Source of the DNA: Ornithinibacillus californiensis
GTDB taxonomy: Bacteria > Bacillota > Bacilli > Bacillales > Amphibacillaceae
Direction of reading: 5' to 3'
DNA length: 64,000 nt
Assembly (NCBI RefSeq): GCF_001038485.1
Contig: NZ_LDUE01000020.1
Coordinates: forward strand, 1-64,000
Shown: in pieces, positions 36,345 through 45,105 of the stretch
Numbering within the stretch: position 1 is the stretch's first letter
Layout: every line of letters starts with the position of its first letter
The notes under the pieces: generated by a model
The model's database searches: none
Told to the model about the DNA's origin: nothing
The model's input: only the letters and a program-made list of their open reading frames with translations
Translations under genes and position numbers: made by a program

Positions 36345-36608
36345 TTATTCACCTAAGTTTTCTTTAATTACTTCAGCGATGCCTTGTATTGCTTCATCCT
36401 CATCATTACCACTTGCAGAAACGATGATTTCTGCACCCTTTGGAATACCAAGAGACATGACACCCATAATGGATTTTAAGTTAACTTTTTTCTCATTATA
36501 AGTTAATTCAACCTCTGATTGGTATTGACCAGCTTTATTAACTAATAGAGTAGCAGGACGAGCATGTACACCAGTATCAGCAGTGATTGTAAATTTTTGT
36601 TCTTTCAT
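36345..36608 (-). CDS. ptsH: HPr phosphocarrier protein
   Basis: The 87-residue protein has TADTGVHARPATLLV, with the phosphorylated histidine (H15 in the family), and KSIMGVMSLGI, with the regulatory serine (S46). Having the histidine makes it HPr rather than the Crh paralogue. HPr passes phosphate from enzyme I to sugar-specific EIIA and, when phosphorylated at the serine, acts with CcpA. I chose the ATG at 36608, 9 bases after GGAAGG; an ATG at 36617 abuts that site. No ptsI gene is adjacent, which is unusual. Confidence 0.92.
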   Translation of the reverse strand: MKEQKFTITADTGVHARPATLLVNKAGQYQSEVELTYNEKKVNLKSIMGVMSLGIPKGAEIIVSASGNDEDEAIQGIAEVIKENLGE

Positions 36609-36894
36609 TTCATTCATCCTTCCGAGTAAGATTGCTTGTACAAATTTTATGTACTTTTACCTCAATTATACTAACATACCTTCGTGAATAATTGAACTTA
36701 CTTTAATTATATACAATATATAATCTCAAGGGAACTAAAAAGTATGGTAATTAATTGTTTTTACGGTTTGGATATGATAACTTTGTTTTTAGGCCAATAG
36801 GAAAGAATAAACTATTCCCCTATTGCGAATGAAATACGACATATTTCAAAGAACGAATGTAAGTTTTTTACAAGCATGATTAGGAGGAAATAAC

Positions 36895-37602
36895 ATGAGT
36901 GTACATATTGGAGCTAAACCAGGTGAAATTGCTGATAAAATTCTACTTCCAGGAGACCCTTTAAGAGCAAAATATATTGCGGAAACCTTCTTAGAAGACG
37001 TTACTCAATATAATCAAGTTCGCGGCATGTATGGATATACAGGTACATATAAAGGTGAAAAAGTCTCCGTTCAAGGTACTGGAATGGGTGTTCCATCCAT
37101 TTCAATTTATGTTAATGAACTGATTTCAAGCTATGATGTTAAAAAGTTAATCCGTGTTGGTACTTGTGGTGCTATCCAAAAGGATGTAAAAGTAAGAGAT
37201 GTTATCTTAGCTCAAGGGTCTACTACCGATTCTCGAATGAACCAGTTAATCTTCAACGGCATTGACTATGCACCTTTAGCAGATTTTGATTTACTGCGCC
37301 ATGCTTATGAGGTTGGAACCGCTAAAGGCATGAATATTCGTGTTGGTAATGTATTTACAAGCGATACGTTCTATCGAGATAATGCAAAGGAAGTTAACGC
37401 TTTACTCGCGAAATATAAGGTTCTAGCTATTGAAATGGAAACAACGGCACTATATACACTAGCAGCTAAGTTCGATCGTCAAGCACTATCTGTGTTAACT
37501 GTTTCAGACCATATTATTACAGGTGAAGAAACAACTGCAGAAGAGCGCCAAACAACCTTCAATGAGATGATGGAAATTGCTTTAGAAGCAGCGATAAAAT
37601 AA
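36895..37602 (+). CDS. deoD: purine-nucleoside phosphorylase (DeoD type)
   Basis: This 235-residue enzyme splits purine nucleosides with phosphate in purine salvage. Motifs are [12 protein letters not shown] (phosphate-binding region), [38 protein letters not shown] and [10 protein letters not shown], with the catalytic aspartate in the last. AGGAGG precedes the ATG. The 286 bp upstream, back to ptsH, hold no gene that I can see. It ends in its own terminator. Confidence 0.96.
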   Translation: MSVHIGAKPGEIADKILLPGDPLRAKYIAETFLEDVTQYNQVRGMYGYTGTYKGEKVSVQGTGMGVPSISIYVNELISSYDVKKLIRVGTCGAIQKDVKVRDVILAQGSTTDSRMNQLIFNGIDYAPLADFDLLRHAYEVGTAKGMNIRVGNVFTSDTFYRDNAKEVNALLAKYKVLAIEMETTALYTLAAKFDRQALSVLTVSDHIITGEETTAEERQTTFNEMMEIALEAAIK

Positions 37603-37629
37603 AAAGATATTTAGCTCGGTAAGCTTAGC

Positions 37630-37667
37630 ACCTCAAATGGGAACTTCCCTTCTTGGGGTGTTTTTTA
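37630..37667 (+). terminator. deoD terminator
   Basis: CACCTCAA..GGGAA and TTCCC..TTGGGGTG pair across a short loop and are followed by six Ts. Confidence 0.85.
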
Positions 37668-37674
37668 CTTTCCA

Positions 37675-37726
37675 TTGTTAACCTAATTATTTTTAGGTTG
37701 ACATTATTGCAACTTCTTATTATTCT
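37675..37726 (+). promoter_or_regulatory. BirA-type operator overlapping the bioY promoter
   Basis: TTGTTAACC (37675-37683) and GGTTGACA (37696-37703) form an inverted pair with a 12-base spacer, the pattern of BirA (biotin repressor) operators in Firmicutes. The right half contains TTGACA (37698-37703), which with TATTCT (37721-37726) gives a 17-base-spaced promoter. Biotin-loaded BirA would block transcription directly. Confidence 0.8.
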
Positions 37727-37749
37727 AATTTATGAGAGGAGTTAAAGAG

Positions 37750-38343
37750 ATGAAAAATATAAAACCAATCGAAATTACAGTCGGAGCATTGTTTGTTTGT
37801 TTAATGGCTATTGGAGCCAACATAGCTATTTGGTTTCCGTTTTTGGCAGTACCGATAGGAGGAACAACCGTACCACTATCTTTACAAACGTTCTTCTCCA
37901 TACTTGCAGGTCTCATGTTAGGTAAGAGGCTAGGCAGTCTCGCAATGATTACATATGTATTAATTGGCGTTGTCGGTGTCCCTGTTTTTGCAGGAATGGA
38001 AGCTGGTCCCGTACAATTAATTACTCCTACTGGTGGATTCATTCTATCGTTTATATTAGTTGCTTTTATTACAGGATGGATTGCCGAGCAAAAGGCAACG
38101 GCCTCACTACAAAGGTTTGTAATTGCATCCTTAGCGGGATTAACTATTAATTATCTATTAGGTGTAACATTCATGTATTTATCGATGAATTTTTACATGA
38201 ACCTAGACATTAATTACGGAGTTGCCTGGATCAGTATGATTCCATTTTTAATAAAAGACGTCGCCATGTCCTGCTTGGCTGCAGTATTCACAGTGAGGGT
38301 AGCTAATAGAATCCCAATGGTTTGGAAAACTGCAAAAGTATAG
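37750..38343 (+). CDS. bioY: biotin ECF transporter S component BioY
   Basis: This integral membrane protein of 197 residues takes up biotin, alone or with the shared ECF module. It has about six hydrophobic segments and the BioY pattern VPIGGTTVPLSLQTFFSILAG near residues 36-56, then GGFILSF. The ATG at 37750 lies 8 bases after GAGGAG, while the upstream ATG at 37732 is at the predicted transcription start. The BirA-type operator confirms biotin. No biotin synthesis genes are nearby. Confidence 0.95.
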   Translation: MKNIKPIEITVGALFVCLMAIGANIAIWFPFLAVPIGGTTVPLSLQTFFSILAGLMLGKRLGSLAMITYVLIGVVGVPVFAGMEAGPVQLITPTGGFILSFILVAFITGWIAEQKATASLQRFVIASLAGLTINYLLGVTFMYLSMNFYMNLDINYGVAWISMIPFLIKDVAMSCLAAVFTVRVANRIPMVWKTAKV

Positions 38344-38350
38344 TATTCCT

Positions 38351-38379
38351 AAGAGATTGATTTTCAATCTCTTTTTTTA
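38351..38379 (+). terminator. bioY terminator
   Basis: AAGAGATTGA and TCAATCTCTT pair across a small loop, then a run of Ts follows. Confidence 0.85.
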
Positions 38380-38464
38380 TTCCTAATTAACGATAACACT
38401 TCATACATGGTCTATGGTAAAATAGCAACAATAAGTATGATACCAATTCTGAAAGGACGACACC

Positions 38465-38938
38465 ATGGACTTATTTTCTAATTACCCCATAACGGCTGCC
38501 CTAGCTGCTATTATCATCGCCCAAGTTATCAAGATACCTATTCACTTCATTGCAACTAAAGAATTTGCCCCTGGACTTGCTTTTAGTACGGGTGGTATGC
38601 CTAGCAGTCACTCAGCAGCAGTTACGGCTTTATCCACTGCAATTGGCTATGTAGAAGGATTTGGTTCAACCCTATTTGCTGTCGCAGCAGTATTCAGTAC
38701 GATAACGATGTATGATGCTTCAGGAGTACGTAGACATGCAGGTAAGCATGCAACTATACTCAACCAACTAGTAAAGGATTTTCAATTACTGGTTGAAGGT
38801 GCAAAGAACTGGGAAAATAAAGGTGCATATGAGAAACGGGAAGACTTAAAGGAATTACTTGGCCATAAACCAATTGAAGTATTTTTTGGAGCAATAACCG
38901 GTATTGTAGTAGGAATTATATTTTATCATTTTTATTAA
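38465..38938 (+). CDS. yuiD: divergent PAP2-superfamily membrane protein YuiD
   Basis: The 157-residue membrane protein belongs to the 'divergent PAP2' (DUF212) family. It has the conserved GGMPSSHSAAVTALSTAIG (about residues 44-62), which contains the phosphatase-type serine-histidine pair, and DASGVRRHAGKHA. A final transmembrane helix follows. A lipid phosphatase activity is inferred from family only. It converges on yuiC through a strong terminator. Confidence 0.92.
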   Translation: MDLFSNYPITAALAAIIIAQVIKIPIHFIATKEFAPGLAFSTGGMPSSHSAAVTALSTAIGYVEGFGSTLFAVAAVFSTITMYDASGVRRHAGKHATILNQLVKDFQLLVEGAKNWENKGAYEKREDLKELLGHKPIEVFFGAITGIVVGIIFYHFY

Positions 38939-38943
38939 AAGCT

Positions 38944-38972
38944 AAAGGAGAGGGTCCCCCCTCTCCTTTTTT
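38944..38972. terminator. bidirectional terminator between yuiD and yuiC
   Basis: AAAGGAGAGGG and CCCTCTCCTTT pair across a 4-base loop and are followed by Ts. Confidence 0.9.
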
Positions 38973-39663
38973 AACTCTTATTAATTTGTTCACGAAACAC
39001 TTGCAGCGCTTCATTCTCATTTAAGTTTTGTAGTACTTCTTCAGAAAGTTCTCCGGTACCTTTTTCAATAATATATACATCAACCTCGCGTTTTCCCCAT
39101 TGAGAATACACATCTTCAACAGAATGGAAATAGAGATCAATCTTATTACCATTAATGGCACCGCCCTTATCCGCAACTACGCCAAATCCATAATCTGGTA
39201 TCCACATAATTGTACCAATTGGGTAAACATTTAAATCTGCTGCAATTGTAGAATATAAGTCCCGCTTTACTTTTACACCAGAATAGGTAATACCATATTG
39301 TGGATGATCTGGAGTCTTACCTGTCGATTCAACACCAGCAGTATAACCAGTCGCTACTACGGTTGCTTTCGGGTAATTATCAATATTTATTGCCTCTTCA
39401 ACCGTTTTAGGTCGTTCGATTTGTTCACTAGATATATATCGCTCTTGCTTTTTAATCACCTTAAATTCTTTCTCTTGCAAAGCTATCTTTCTATGTTCCG
39501 CTTCTCTAACCTCATAAACATTAGCGGCAACCGCATGATCTTGCTTTAGCATTATTGCTATATCTGCATAAGTCACATTGGAGATACTGGATAAAGTGGC
39601 CCAAAATGCTAGCAGAAACAGGCTCGTCATGCCAATTCTTCTTACAATTGTACTGATTTTCAA
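38971..39663 (-). CDS. yuiC: 3D-domain protein YuiC (probable peptidoglycan-active enzyme)
   Basis: The 230-residue protein has one N-terminal membrane/signal segment (about residues 10-30), a helical linker and a C-terminal 3D domain. The domain shows [18 protein letters not shown], the first conserved aspartate in [13 protein letters not shown], and the pair in [18 protein letters not shown]. 3D-domain proteins resemble the MltA lytic transglycosylase core. I prefer a TTG start at 39663, with GAGAGGTG 6 bases upstream; ATG codons at 39687 and 39690 are in frame but lack a good site. Confidence 0.85.
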   Translation of the reverse strand: MKISTIVRRIGMTSLFLLAFWATLSSISNVTYADIAIMLKQDHAVAANVYEVREAEHRKIALQEKEFKVIKKQERYISSEQIERPKTVEEAINIDNYPKATVVATGYTAGVESTGKTPDHPQYGITYSGVKVKRDLYSTIAADLNVYPIGTIMWIPDYGFGVVADKGGAINGNKIDLYFHSVEDVYSQWGKREVDVYIIEKGTGELSEEVLQNLNENEALQVFREQINKS

Positions 39664-39750
39664 TAATAACACCTCTCTGGGTGTCATCATTTCCAATCTA
39701 GTACGATTTTATGCATTTTGAATAGAAAACTAAAGTTTAGAAATGTATCA

Positions 39751-40062
39751 TTAGAACATTTGATAGCCGTTTTTACGCAAGAACTTAATCACAAAACCAG
39801 AGACAATCGTACCAATAAAACCTGATGATAGAATCACAATATCCCAGGCATTAATGGATAGCAACTCGGAAAATGCCTTTGAAAAAGACTGTCCAGGAGC
39901 AGTAAAATAATCACCAATCGAAATTTCATCGACAATGAATAGTACGATAAATGGATATATAAAGGCCATTAACCATGTTCGTCTTAATAGCATATTTAAA
40001 ATAAATGATATTCCAAAAAAAATAACGAAAAATAAAATAACGGAAACAATTAATTGTATCAA
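39751..40062 (-). CDS. yuiB: small membrane protein YuiB
   Basis: The 103-residue protein has three or so hydrophobic segments (IQLIVSVILFFVIFFGISFI near the start). It lies in the order yuiC-yuiB-yumB as in B. subtilis, whose YuiB is about the same length. I chose a TTG start at 40062 because AAGGGGAT is 8 bases upstream; the longer frame starts at an ATG without a ribosome binding site. The function is unknown. Confidence 0.8.
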   Translation of the reverse strand: MIQLIVSVILFFVIFFGISFILNMLLRRTWLMAFIYPFIVLFIVDEISIGDYFTAPGQSFSKAFSELLSINAWDIVILSSGFIGTIVSGFVIKFLRKNGYQMF

Positions 40063-40124
40063 TTTATGTAATCCCCTTTTCCTATCACTCACATACAAAT
40101 TAATTCTATAAGGAAATCATGAAA

Positions 40125-40154
40125 AAAGCAAAGACGAGATAACGCCTTTGCTTT
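40125..40154 (-). terminator. terminator of the NADH dehydrogenase gene
   Basis: AAAGCAAAG and CTTTGCTTT pair across a 12-base loop, with T-runs on the minus strand. Confidence 0.75.
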
Positions 40155-40173
40155 CTGAATTTAATTACCTGAA

Positions 40174-41388
40174 TTAATAGAAGAAGTTAAATTTACCTTT
40201 TTTCAATAATAGGCCAATTCCACCTAATTTTAATAGGTAACGGTTGTCACTCATTTTCTTCATGAAAGTAGCTTTCCAACCAAATAATTTCTTATCACCG
40301 AATACTACTCCCATTGCATCATTATGACCAAGAGATGCTAACGTACCTAGTGGCTTATATTCGAACCCTTCAAGCTCGCTATGCCCCTTCACAAGTGATA
40401 CAACATTGTGAGCTACAGTAGCAGATTGTTGGATTGCAATTTGAGCAGTTGGTGGGAATGGTCTTCCACTTTCTTCGTTCATGATTAGTGCACAATCTCC
40501 TATAACAAACACATTGTCATATTCTGGAGAACGCATATCCGGACGAACTTGGATTTTACCACGGTTTGTTTCGAAACCTGATTTTTCTACGATTGTATTT
40601 GCTTTTACCCCTGCTGCCCATACAGTTGTAAGGGTAGGAATTTCATTAAGCTTACCGTCTTTTTCGTATACTACGCTATCTGGTTTGCTTTCTTTTAATA
40701 AAGCACCAGTAACGAATTCAACACCACGTGCTTCAAGTGAATTCATTGCATACTCTACTAATTCCGGATCGAATCCAGGTAATACAGTAGGAGCACCTTC
40801 TACATTAATAATACGGACTTGAGATTTGTCAATATCGTATTCTTTACATAATTCTGGTACTTTGTTTGCTAGTTCACCAACAAACTCAATACCTGTAAAT
40901 CCACCACCACCAACAACAATGTTTAGGCGAGCAGGATTTCGATCTTTATGAAACTCTGCAAAATTAAACTCTAAATGTTCACGAATTAAACGTGAAGAGT
41001 TAATGTCATTAATCATTAATGCATTTTCTTCTAATCCTGGAATACCAAAAGTTGCTGATTCAAATCCTAAGCCAATTACTAGATAATCGTAGTCTAACTC
41101 ACTATTTTCTAGTTTAACTTTATTTTCTTTTGGTTTAATTTCTACAACGGAGTCTTGTACAAAGTTGACTTTATGTTGATTAATAACGTCTTTAATAGCA
41201 ATTCTAGCCTGATCCTGATGAACGGTACCAGCTGATACCTCATGTAACCAAGTTGTTTGGTAATGATAGTCATTCTTGTTTACTAATGTAATGCTTGCCT
41301 CACTAGAACCAAGTAACTTCTGTAATTTTACAGTAGTCATGATTCCGCCATACCCAGCACCTAAAACGACGATGTTAGGAGTTTTCAT
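40174..41388 (-). CDS. yumB: type II NADH:quinone oxidoreductase (YumB-like)
   Basis: The 404-residue flavoprotein passes electrons from NADH to quinone without pumping protons. It has an N-terminal FAD-binding fold [18 protein letters not shown] (about residues 5-22), the second, NADH-binding fold [18 protein letters not shown] (about 155-172), and the FAD-closing motif [10 protein letters not shown]. The quinone-pocket segment [11 protein letters not shown] follows. Its synteny with yuiB and yumC identifies it as YumB rather than Ndh/YjlD. Electrons would go to menaquinone made by the men genes in this window. Confidence 0.93.
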   Translation of the reverse strand: MKTPNIVVLGAGYGGIMTTVKLQKLLGSSEASITLVNKNDYHYQTTWLHEVSAGTVHQDQARIAIKDVINQHKVNFVQDSVVEIKPKENKVKLENSELDYDYLVIGLGFESATFGIPGLEENALMINDINSSRLIREHLEFNFAEFHKDRNPARLNIVVGGGGFTGIEFVGELANKVPELCKEYDIDKSQVRIINVEGAPTVLPGFDPELVEYAMNSLEARGVEFVTGALLKESKPDSVVYEKDGKLNEIPTLTTVWAAGVKANTIVEKSGFETNRGKIQVRPDMRSPEYDNVFVIGDCALIMNEESGRPFPPTAQIAIQQSATVAHNVVSLVKGHSELEGFEYKPLGTLASLGHNDAMGVVFGDKKLFGWKATFMKKMSDNRYLLKLGGIGLLLKKGKFNFFY

Positions 41389-41666
41389 TCATCATCACAT
41401 CCAATTTTAAATTATTTATCTATTACTACCTGTATGTGACAATTTTCACGAAATAAAATAAAAAAAGATATAAAACCATAATTTAAATGTGAATGTCACA
41501 TAATCGTAATATACTGTCCAAACTATATGATATCCCTTTTATTAATAATTTTCAACCCTAAAAATCTTTTCTTTCTTATCTATTCATTTAAGGCTGTTCA
41601 ATTACAAGCAACTAGTTTTTGTGTTACTATATTAATGGTATTTTGGAATAAGGGAGGTCATAGATC

Positions 41667-42656
41667 ATGACGGACAAAGTTTACGACGTCACTATTATAG
41701 GTGCAGGTCCTGCAGGGCTTTTCACTGCATTTTATGGGGGTATGCGTCAAGCTAGTGTAAAAATAATTGAAAGTTTACCACATACTGGCGGGCAATTAAC
41801 TGCCCTATATCCAGAAAAATATATATATGATATTGCAGGCTTTCCTAAAGTTCGCGCTCAGGAACTAGTGGATAATTTAGAAAAGCAAGCGAACATGTTC
41901 GACCCTACCATTGTGTTGGGCCAATCTATCGAAACCGTTGAACGTTTAGAAGATGAATCCTTTAAGTTAACTTCGAATACTGGTGAAATACACTATACGA
42001 AAACGATGATTATTACAGCTGGAAATGGAGCGTTCCAACCACGACGCTTAAAGATAGATAACTCGGAGGATTTTGAAGGAATAAACCTTCATTATTATGT
42101 GAAAGATATGAATCGTTTCAAGGATAAAAAGGTAGCTATTCTTGGTGGCGGTGATTCAGCAGTTGACTGGGCACTAATGCTTGAACCTATTGCAGAAAAA
42201 GTATCCTTAATCCATCGTCGAAATGAATTTAGAGCACATGAACATAGTGTAGAACAACTATTGAACTCAAATGTCGATGTTTTAACACCATTTGCTCCAA
42301 GTGATATTGTAACTACTGATAAAATCGAGAAGCTTGTGTTAGATGAGGTTAAAGGAGAGAGAACGATCGAGCTTGATGTTGATGATGTGATTTGTAACTA
42401 TGGATTTATTTCTTCCTTAGGTCCTATTAAAGACTGGGGATTAGAAATTGAGAAAAATAGTATTGTTGTCAATACAAAGATGGAAACTAACATCCCTGGT
42501 ATTTATGCTGCAGGTGATATTTGTACATATCCTGGTAAAATTAAACTAATTGCAACAGGATTTGGAGAAGGACCAACTGCCATTAATAATGCAAAACAGT
42601 ATATTGATCCAAAAGCAAGAGTTCAACCTAAGCATTCTACTAGTATGTTCGAATAA
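41667..42656 (+). CDS. yumC: ferredoxin--NADP(+) reductase, thioredoxin-reductase type (YumC)
   Basis: The 329-residue enzyme is built like thioredoxin reductase but lacks its CxxC redox pair, which marks the FNR branch. The FAD motif is [17 protein letters not shown] (about 9-25), the NADPH motif [16 protein letters not shown] (about 157-172), and the final [25 protein letters not shown] in parts. It is essential in B. subtilis. GGGAGGT precedes the ATG. The stop is 22 bp before repeat copy 3. Confidence 0.94.
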   Translation: MTDKVYDVTIIGAGPAGLFTAFYGGMRQASVKIIESLPHTGGQLTALYPEKYIYDIAGFPKVRAQELVDNLEKQANMFDPTIVLGQSIETVERLEDESFKLTSNTGEIHYTKTMIITAGNGAFQPRRLKIDNSEDFEGINLHYYVKDMNRFKDKKVAILGGGDSAVDWALMLEPIAEKVSLIHRRNEFRAHEHSVEQLLNSNVDVLTPFAPSDIVTTDKIEKLVLDEVKGERTIELDVDDVICNYGFISSLGPIKDWGLEIEKNSIVVNTKMETNIPGIYAAGDICTYPGKIKLIATGFGEGPTAINNAKQYIDPKARVQPKHSTSMFE

Positions 42657-42678
42657 TTTTATGAATTTAAGAAAAGCA

Positions 42679-42926
42679 AGAGACTGGGACAAAAGTAATT
42701 CTATCAATAGTAAATCCGAACATTATTATTAGTGCACATAATCCGCCCCGGAAATATACTGCGCTTTCCGTGGGCGGATGGTGAGCCTCCTCAGAGCTAT
42801 CGCTCTTGCGGGGTCTCACCTATGCCTATCCTCCCACTGGAGTCTCCGTATATTTCCGGGGCTAATGTGGTGATTGTTCGAATTTACATTCCTGTGATTT
42901 AGTTATGTCCCAGTCTCTTTTTTTTG
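42679..42926. repeat. palindromic interspersed repeat, copy 3
   Basis: The element is bounded by AGAGACTGGGAC and GTCCCAGTCTCT, followed by eight or more Ts. The inner arm GCCCCGGAAATATAC (42745-42759) pairs perfectly with GTATATTTCCGGGGC (42848-42862). It has the same orientation as copy 1 but a shorter middle. It lies after yumC and probably terminates it. Confidence 0.9.
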
Positions 42927-42993
42927 CATTTATTCGACTGCTGGCATCCGTGAACAGCTACAAAATTTTATAGATTGCTTACCCAACAACAAT

Positions 42994-43025
42994 AAAAGCT
43001 AGAACACATAAGTATTCTAGCTTTT
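42994..43025. terminator. terminator of the sufA-like gene
   Basis: AAAAGCTAGAA and TTCTAGCTTTT pair, with two mismatched bases, across a loop of about 10 bases. It lies at the 3' end of the minus-strand gene. Confidence 0.85.
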
Positions 43026-43027
43026 CA

Positions 43028-43384
43028 TTAGCATTTTTCTGGTGCGCCTACTGTCTCTTTTGTACGGAATGAAGAACCGCAGCCACAAGAGATAATTGCA
43101 TTAGGATTATCGATACTGAATCCGCCGCCCATTAAGTTTTGCTTGTAATCTATTGTAGTTCCTTCAATAATTGGAATATCTTGTTTCGATAAAACAATCG
43201 GAATTCCGTTAATTTCCTCTACTTGTTCTAGCTCGTCATTAACTTCTTCCACAAAACCGAGTGAATAAGATAATCCGCTGCAGCCACCGCCCATTACACC
43301 AAATCGAAGTCGGGCATTACTTGATTCGCTCTTCATCATTTCTTTAATTTGGAGACTTGCATTATCTGTTAGCGTAATTGCCAT
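43028..43384 (-). CDS. A-type iron-sulfur carrier protein (HesB/IscA/SufA family, YutM)
   Basis: The 118-residue protein has the three conserved cysteines: GGCSGLSYSL (about residue 35) and the C-terminal CGCGSSF. It carries Fe-S clusters to target enzymes. AGGAGG precedes the ATG. In B. subtilis yutM occupies this position, next to dapF and yumC. It would work with the sufCDSUB machinery at 59-64 kb and the Nfu-like protein at 44.8 kb. Confidence 0.93.
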   Translation of the reverse strand: MAITLTDNASLQIKEMMKSESSNARLRFGVMGGGCSGLSYSLGFVEEVNDELEQVEEINGIPIVLSKQDIPIIEGTTIDYKQNLMGGGFSIDNPNAIISCGCGSSFRTKETVGAPEKC

Positions 43385-43471
43385 CTTAATTCCTCCTATT
43401 CGAATTGCTTATTATAAGTATACATATAGTATTTGACCTTCTCAAATGTTAAGATTTTCCCAATCCATAAA

Positions 43472-44326
43472 TTAGGCGTACTGATAAACGCCTTTAGCAA
43501 TAATATCAGCTCCGCCAGTCATCCAAACATTGCCTTCATTATCCCACTTAATAAATAAATCTCCACCTGATAAATGAACAGTGATAGTTTCATTCTTAGT
43601 AGTTCGGTTATTAAGTATTGCTGCAACCACCGCTGCACAAGCACCCGTACCACATGCTTGAGTTACTCCTGAGCCACGTTCCCAAACGCGGAAGTTTAAC
43701 TCCTTGTTATTAACAACTTCTACAAACTCAACATTCACTCTTTCTGGAAAACGAGCATCTTTTTCAATAGTTTCCCCTAATTCATATAGTGGAGCCTTTT
43801 CAATATCCTCTACAAAAAATACGGCATGTGGATTCCCCATTGATAAAGCTGTAACACGTAACTCCTTCCCGTCGACCTTAAAAATCTCATTCACTACTTG
43901 GTGTTGCTCATCACCTAACATCGGGATGGATGAACGGTTCAAGCTAGGCTTACCCATATTTATTGTAATTTCTTCTACTACATCGTTCGATAGTTGCACA
44001 TCTGCGTCAACATTACCTGCTTTTGTCTCTATGAAAAACCTCTGTTCTTTTACTAATCCAGCTTCAAAGGCATATTTAGCGGTACATCGAAGCCCGTTAC
44101 CACAGCTCATGCCTTCAGAACCATCCTTATTAAAAATCCGCATTCCAACATGTGCAGTTTCACTAGGATGGATAAGAATTAAGCCATCTGAACCAATTCC
44201 CGTGTTCACATTAGAAACTTTACGAGCAAGATCAGGAAGAATTTCCTCTTCTAATTGAAAGTTACATAAATCAAGGTAAATATAATTATTACCGAGCCCA
44301 TGCATCTTAATAAATGGTATTTCCAT
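43472..44326 (-). CDS. dapF: diaminopimelate epimerase
   Basis: The 284-residue enzyme converts LL- to meso-diaminopimelate for lysine and peptidoglycan synthesis. Its two catalytic cysteines are visible in GMSCGNGLRC (about residue 76) and in QACGTGACAAV (about 225). The start MEIPFIKMHGLGNNYIYLD is typical. It begins 10 bp after the yuzD-like gene on the same strand, so the two are probably cotranscribed. It links to the lysine-riboswitch transporter at 52-54 kb. Confidence 0.97.
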   Translation of the reverse strand: MEIPFIKMHGLGNNYIYLDLCNFQLEEEILPDLARKVSNVNTGIGSDGLILIHPSETAHVGMRIFNKDGSEGMSCGNGLRCTAKYAFEAGLVKEQRFFIETKAGNVDADVQLSNDVVEEITINMGKPSLNRSSIPMLGDEQHQVVNEIFKVDGKELRVTALSMGNPHAVFFVEDIEKAPLYELGETIEKDARFPERVNVEFVEVVNNKELNFRVWERGSGVTQACGTGACAAVVAAILNNRTTKNETITVHLSGGDLFIKWDNEGNVWMTGGADIIAKGVYQYA

Positions 44327-44335
44327 ACGATATCC

Positions 44336-44671
44336 TCATTTCGTTTCTTCTAGAAGTTTGACATCATTGTTATTTAATGCTTCATAAATAGTCTTTAATC
44401 TAGGAATCCCCTCAGCAACCATATCATTATTTACAAAGACGATTGGGTAAAATAAATCCTCCTCAAAAATACGTTCAACAAATTCTTGGTGTTTCTCATC
44501 TTGCTGCGGTTTATTTATATCTACATATTCATAACGAATGTGATCTGCTTCATATTTTCTTCCGATTGCTGCCTGTAACCATTCATATGTGTCAATTGAA
44601 CCAGGGGCACCTACACAGCTAGCACAAATCTGTTCTGCACCATATACGGTTATCACGATTTCTTTTGTCAT
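44336..44671 (-). CDS. yuzD: YuzD family thioredoxin-like protein (DUF1462)
   Basis: The 111-residue protein has a thioredoxin-like fold with ICASCVGAPGSIDTYEWL at about residues 11-28; the CxxC pair sits in the usual position. FYPIVFVNNDMVAEG is the cis-proline region. I chose the ATG at 44671 behind GGAGAG; the frame continues upstream without a better site. It precedes dapF. Its role is unknown, though a redox or Fe-S function fits its neighbours sufA-like and nfu-like. Confidence 0.85.
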   Translation of the reverse strand: MTKEIVITVYGAEQICASCVGAPGSIDTYEWLQAAIGRKYEADHIRYEYVDINKPQQDEKHQEFVERIFEEDLFYPIVFVNNDMVAEGIPRLKTIYEALNNNDVKLLEETK

Positions 44672-44832
44672 TACTTCTCTCCTCCCCAAAGTGCTTCGGT
44701 TTCTTTTATTTTACAAAATCTTTATATAAAGATAAAATAATATTAACTATATATGTGATTTGATTAAAAATAGACAATAGATTTTTTACGTAAACACCTT
44801 TATAATGATGATAGGAAAGGAGAAGATGGATA

Positions 44833-45057
44833 ATGCGTGAACAAGTACAAGAAGTGTTAAATAAATTACGCCCATTTTTACTTCGTGACGGTGGAGATGT
44901 GGAGTTAGTAGATGTTGATGATGAGGGCATTGTACTTCTTCGTCTCATGGGCGCTTGCGGTAATTGCCCTAGCTCGACAATTACATTAAAAGCTGGTATC
45001 GAACGTGCGTTAATGGCTGAAGTACCAGGTGTTAAGGAAATAGAACAGGTATTTTAA
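44833..45057 (+). CDS. Nfu-type iron-sulfur scaffold protein (YutI)
   Basis: The 74-residue protein is a single NifU C-terminal domain with [15 protein letters not shown] and the cluster-binding CGNCPSS. It binds a 4Fe-4S cluster between two subunits and delivers it. It is divergent to yuzD with a promoter region between. GGAGAAG precedes the ATG at a spacing of about 8. In B. subtilis the same place holds yutI. Confidence 0.93.
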   Translation: MREQVQEVLNKLRPFLLRDGGDVELVDVDDEGIVLLRLMGACGNCPSSTITLKAGIERALMAEVPGVKEIEQVF

Positions 45058-45067
45058 ATATATCATG

Positions 45068-45101
45068 AAAGCAGACAACATTCACTGTTGCCTGCTTTTT
45101 T
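45068..45101. terminator. terminator between the nfu-like gene and yutH
   Basis: AAAGCAGACAACA and TGTTGCCTGCTTT pair with one mismatch across a 6-base loop. T-runs on one strand follow. Confidence 0.85.
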
Positions 45102-45105
45102 ATTT

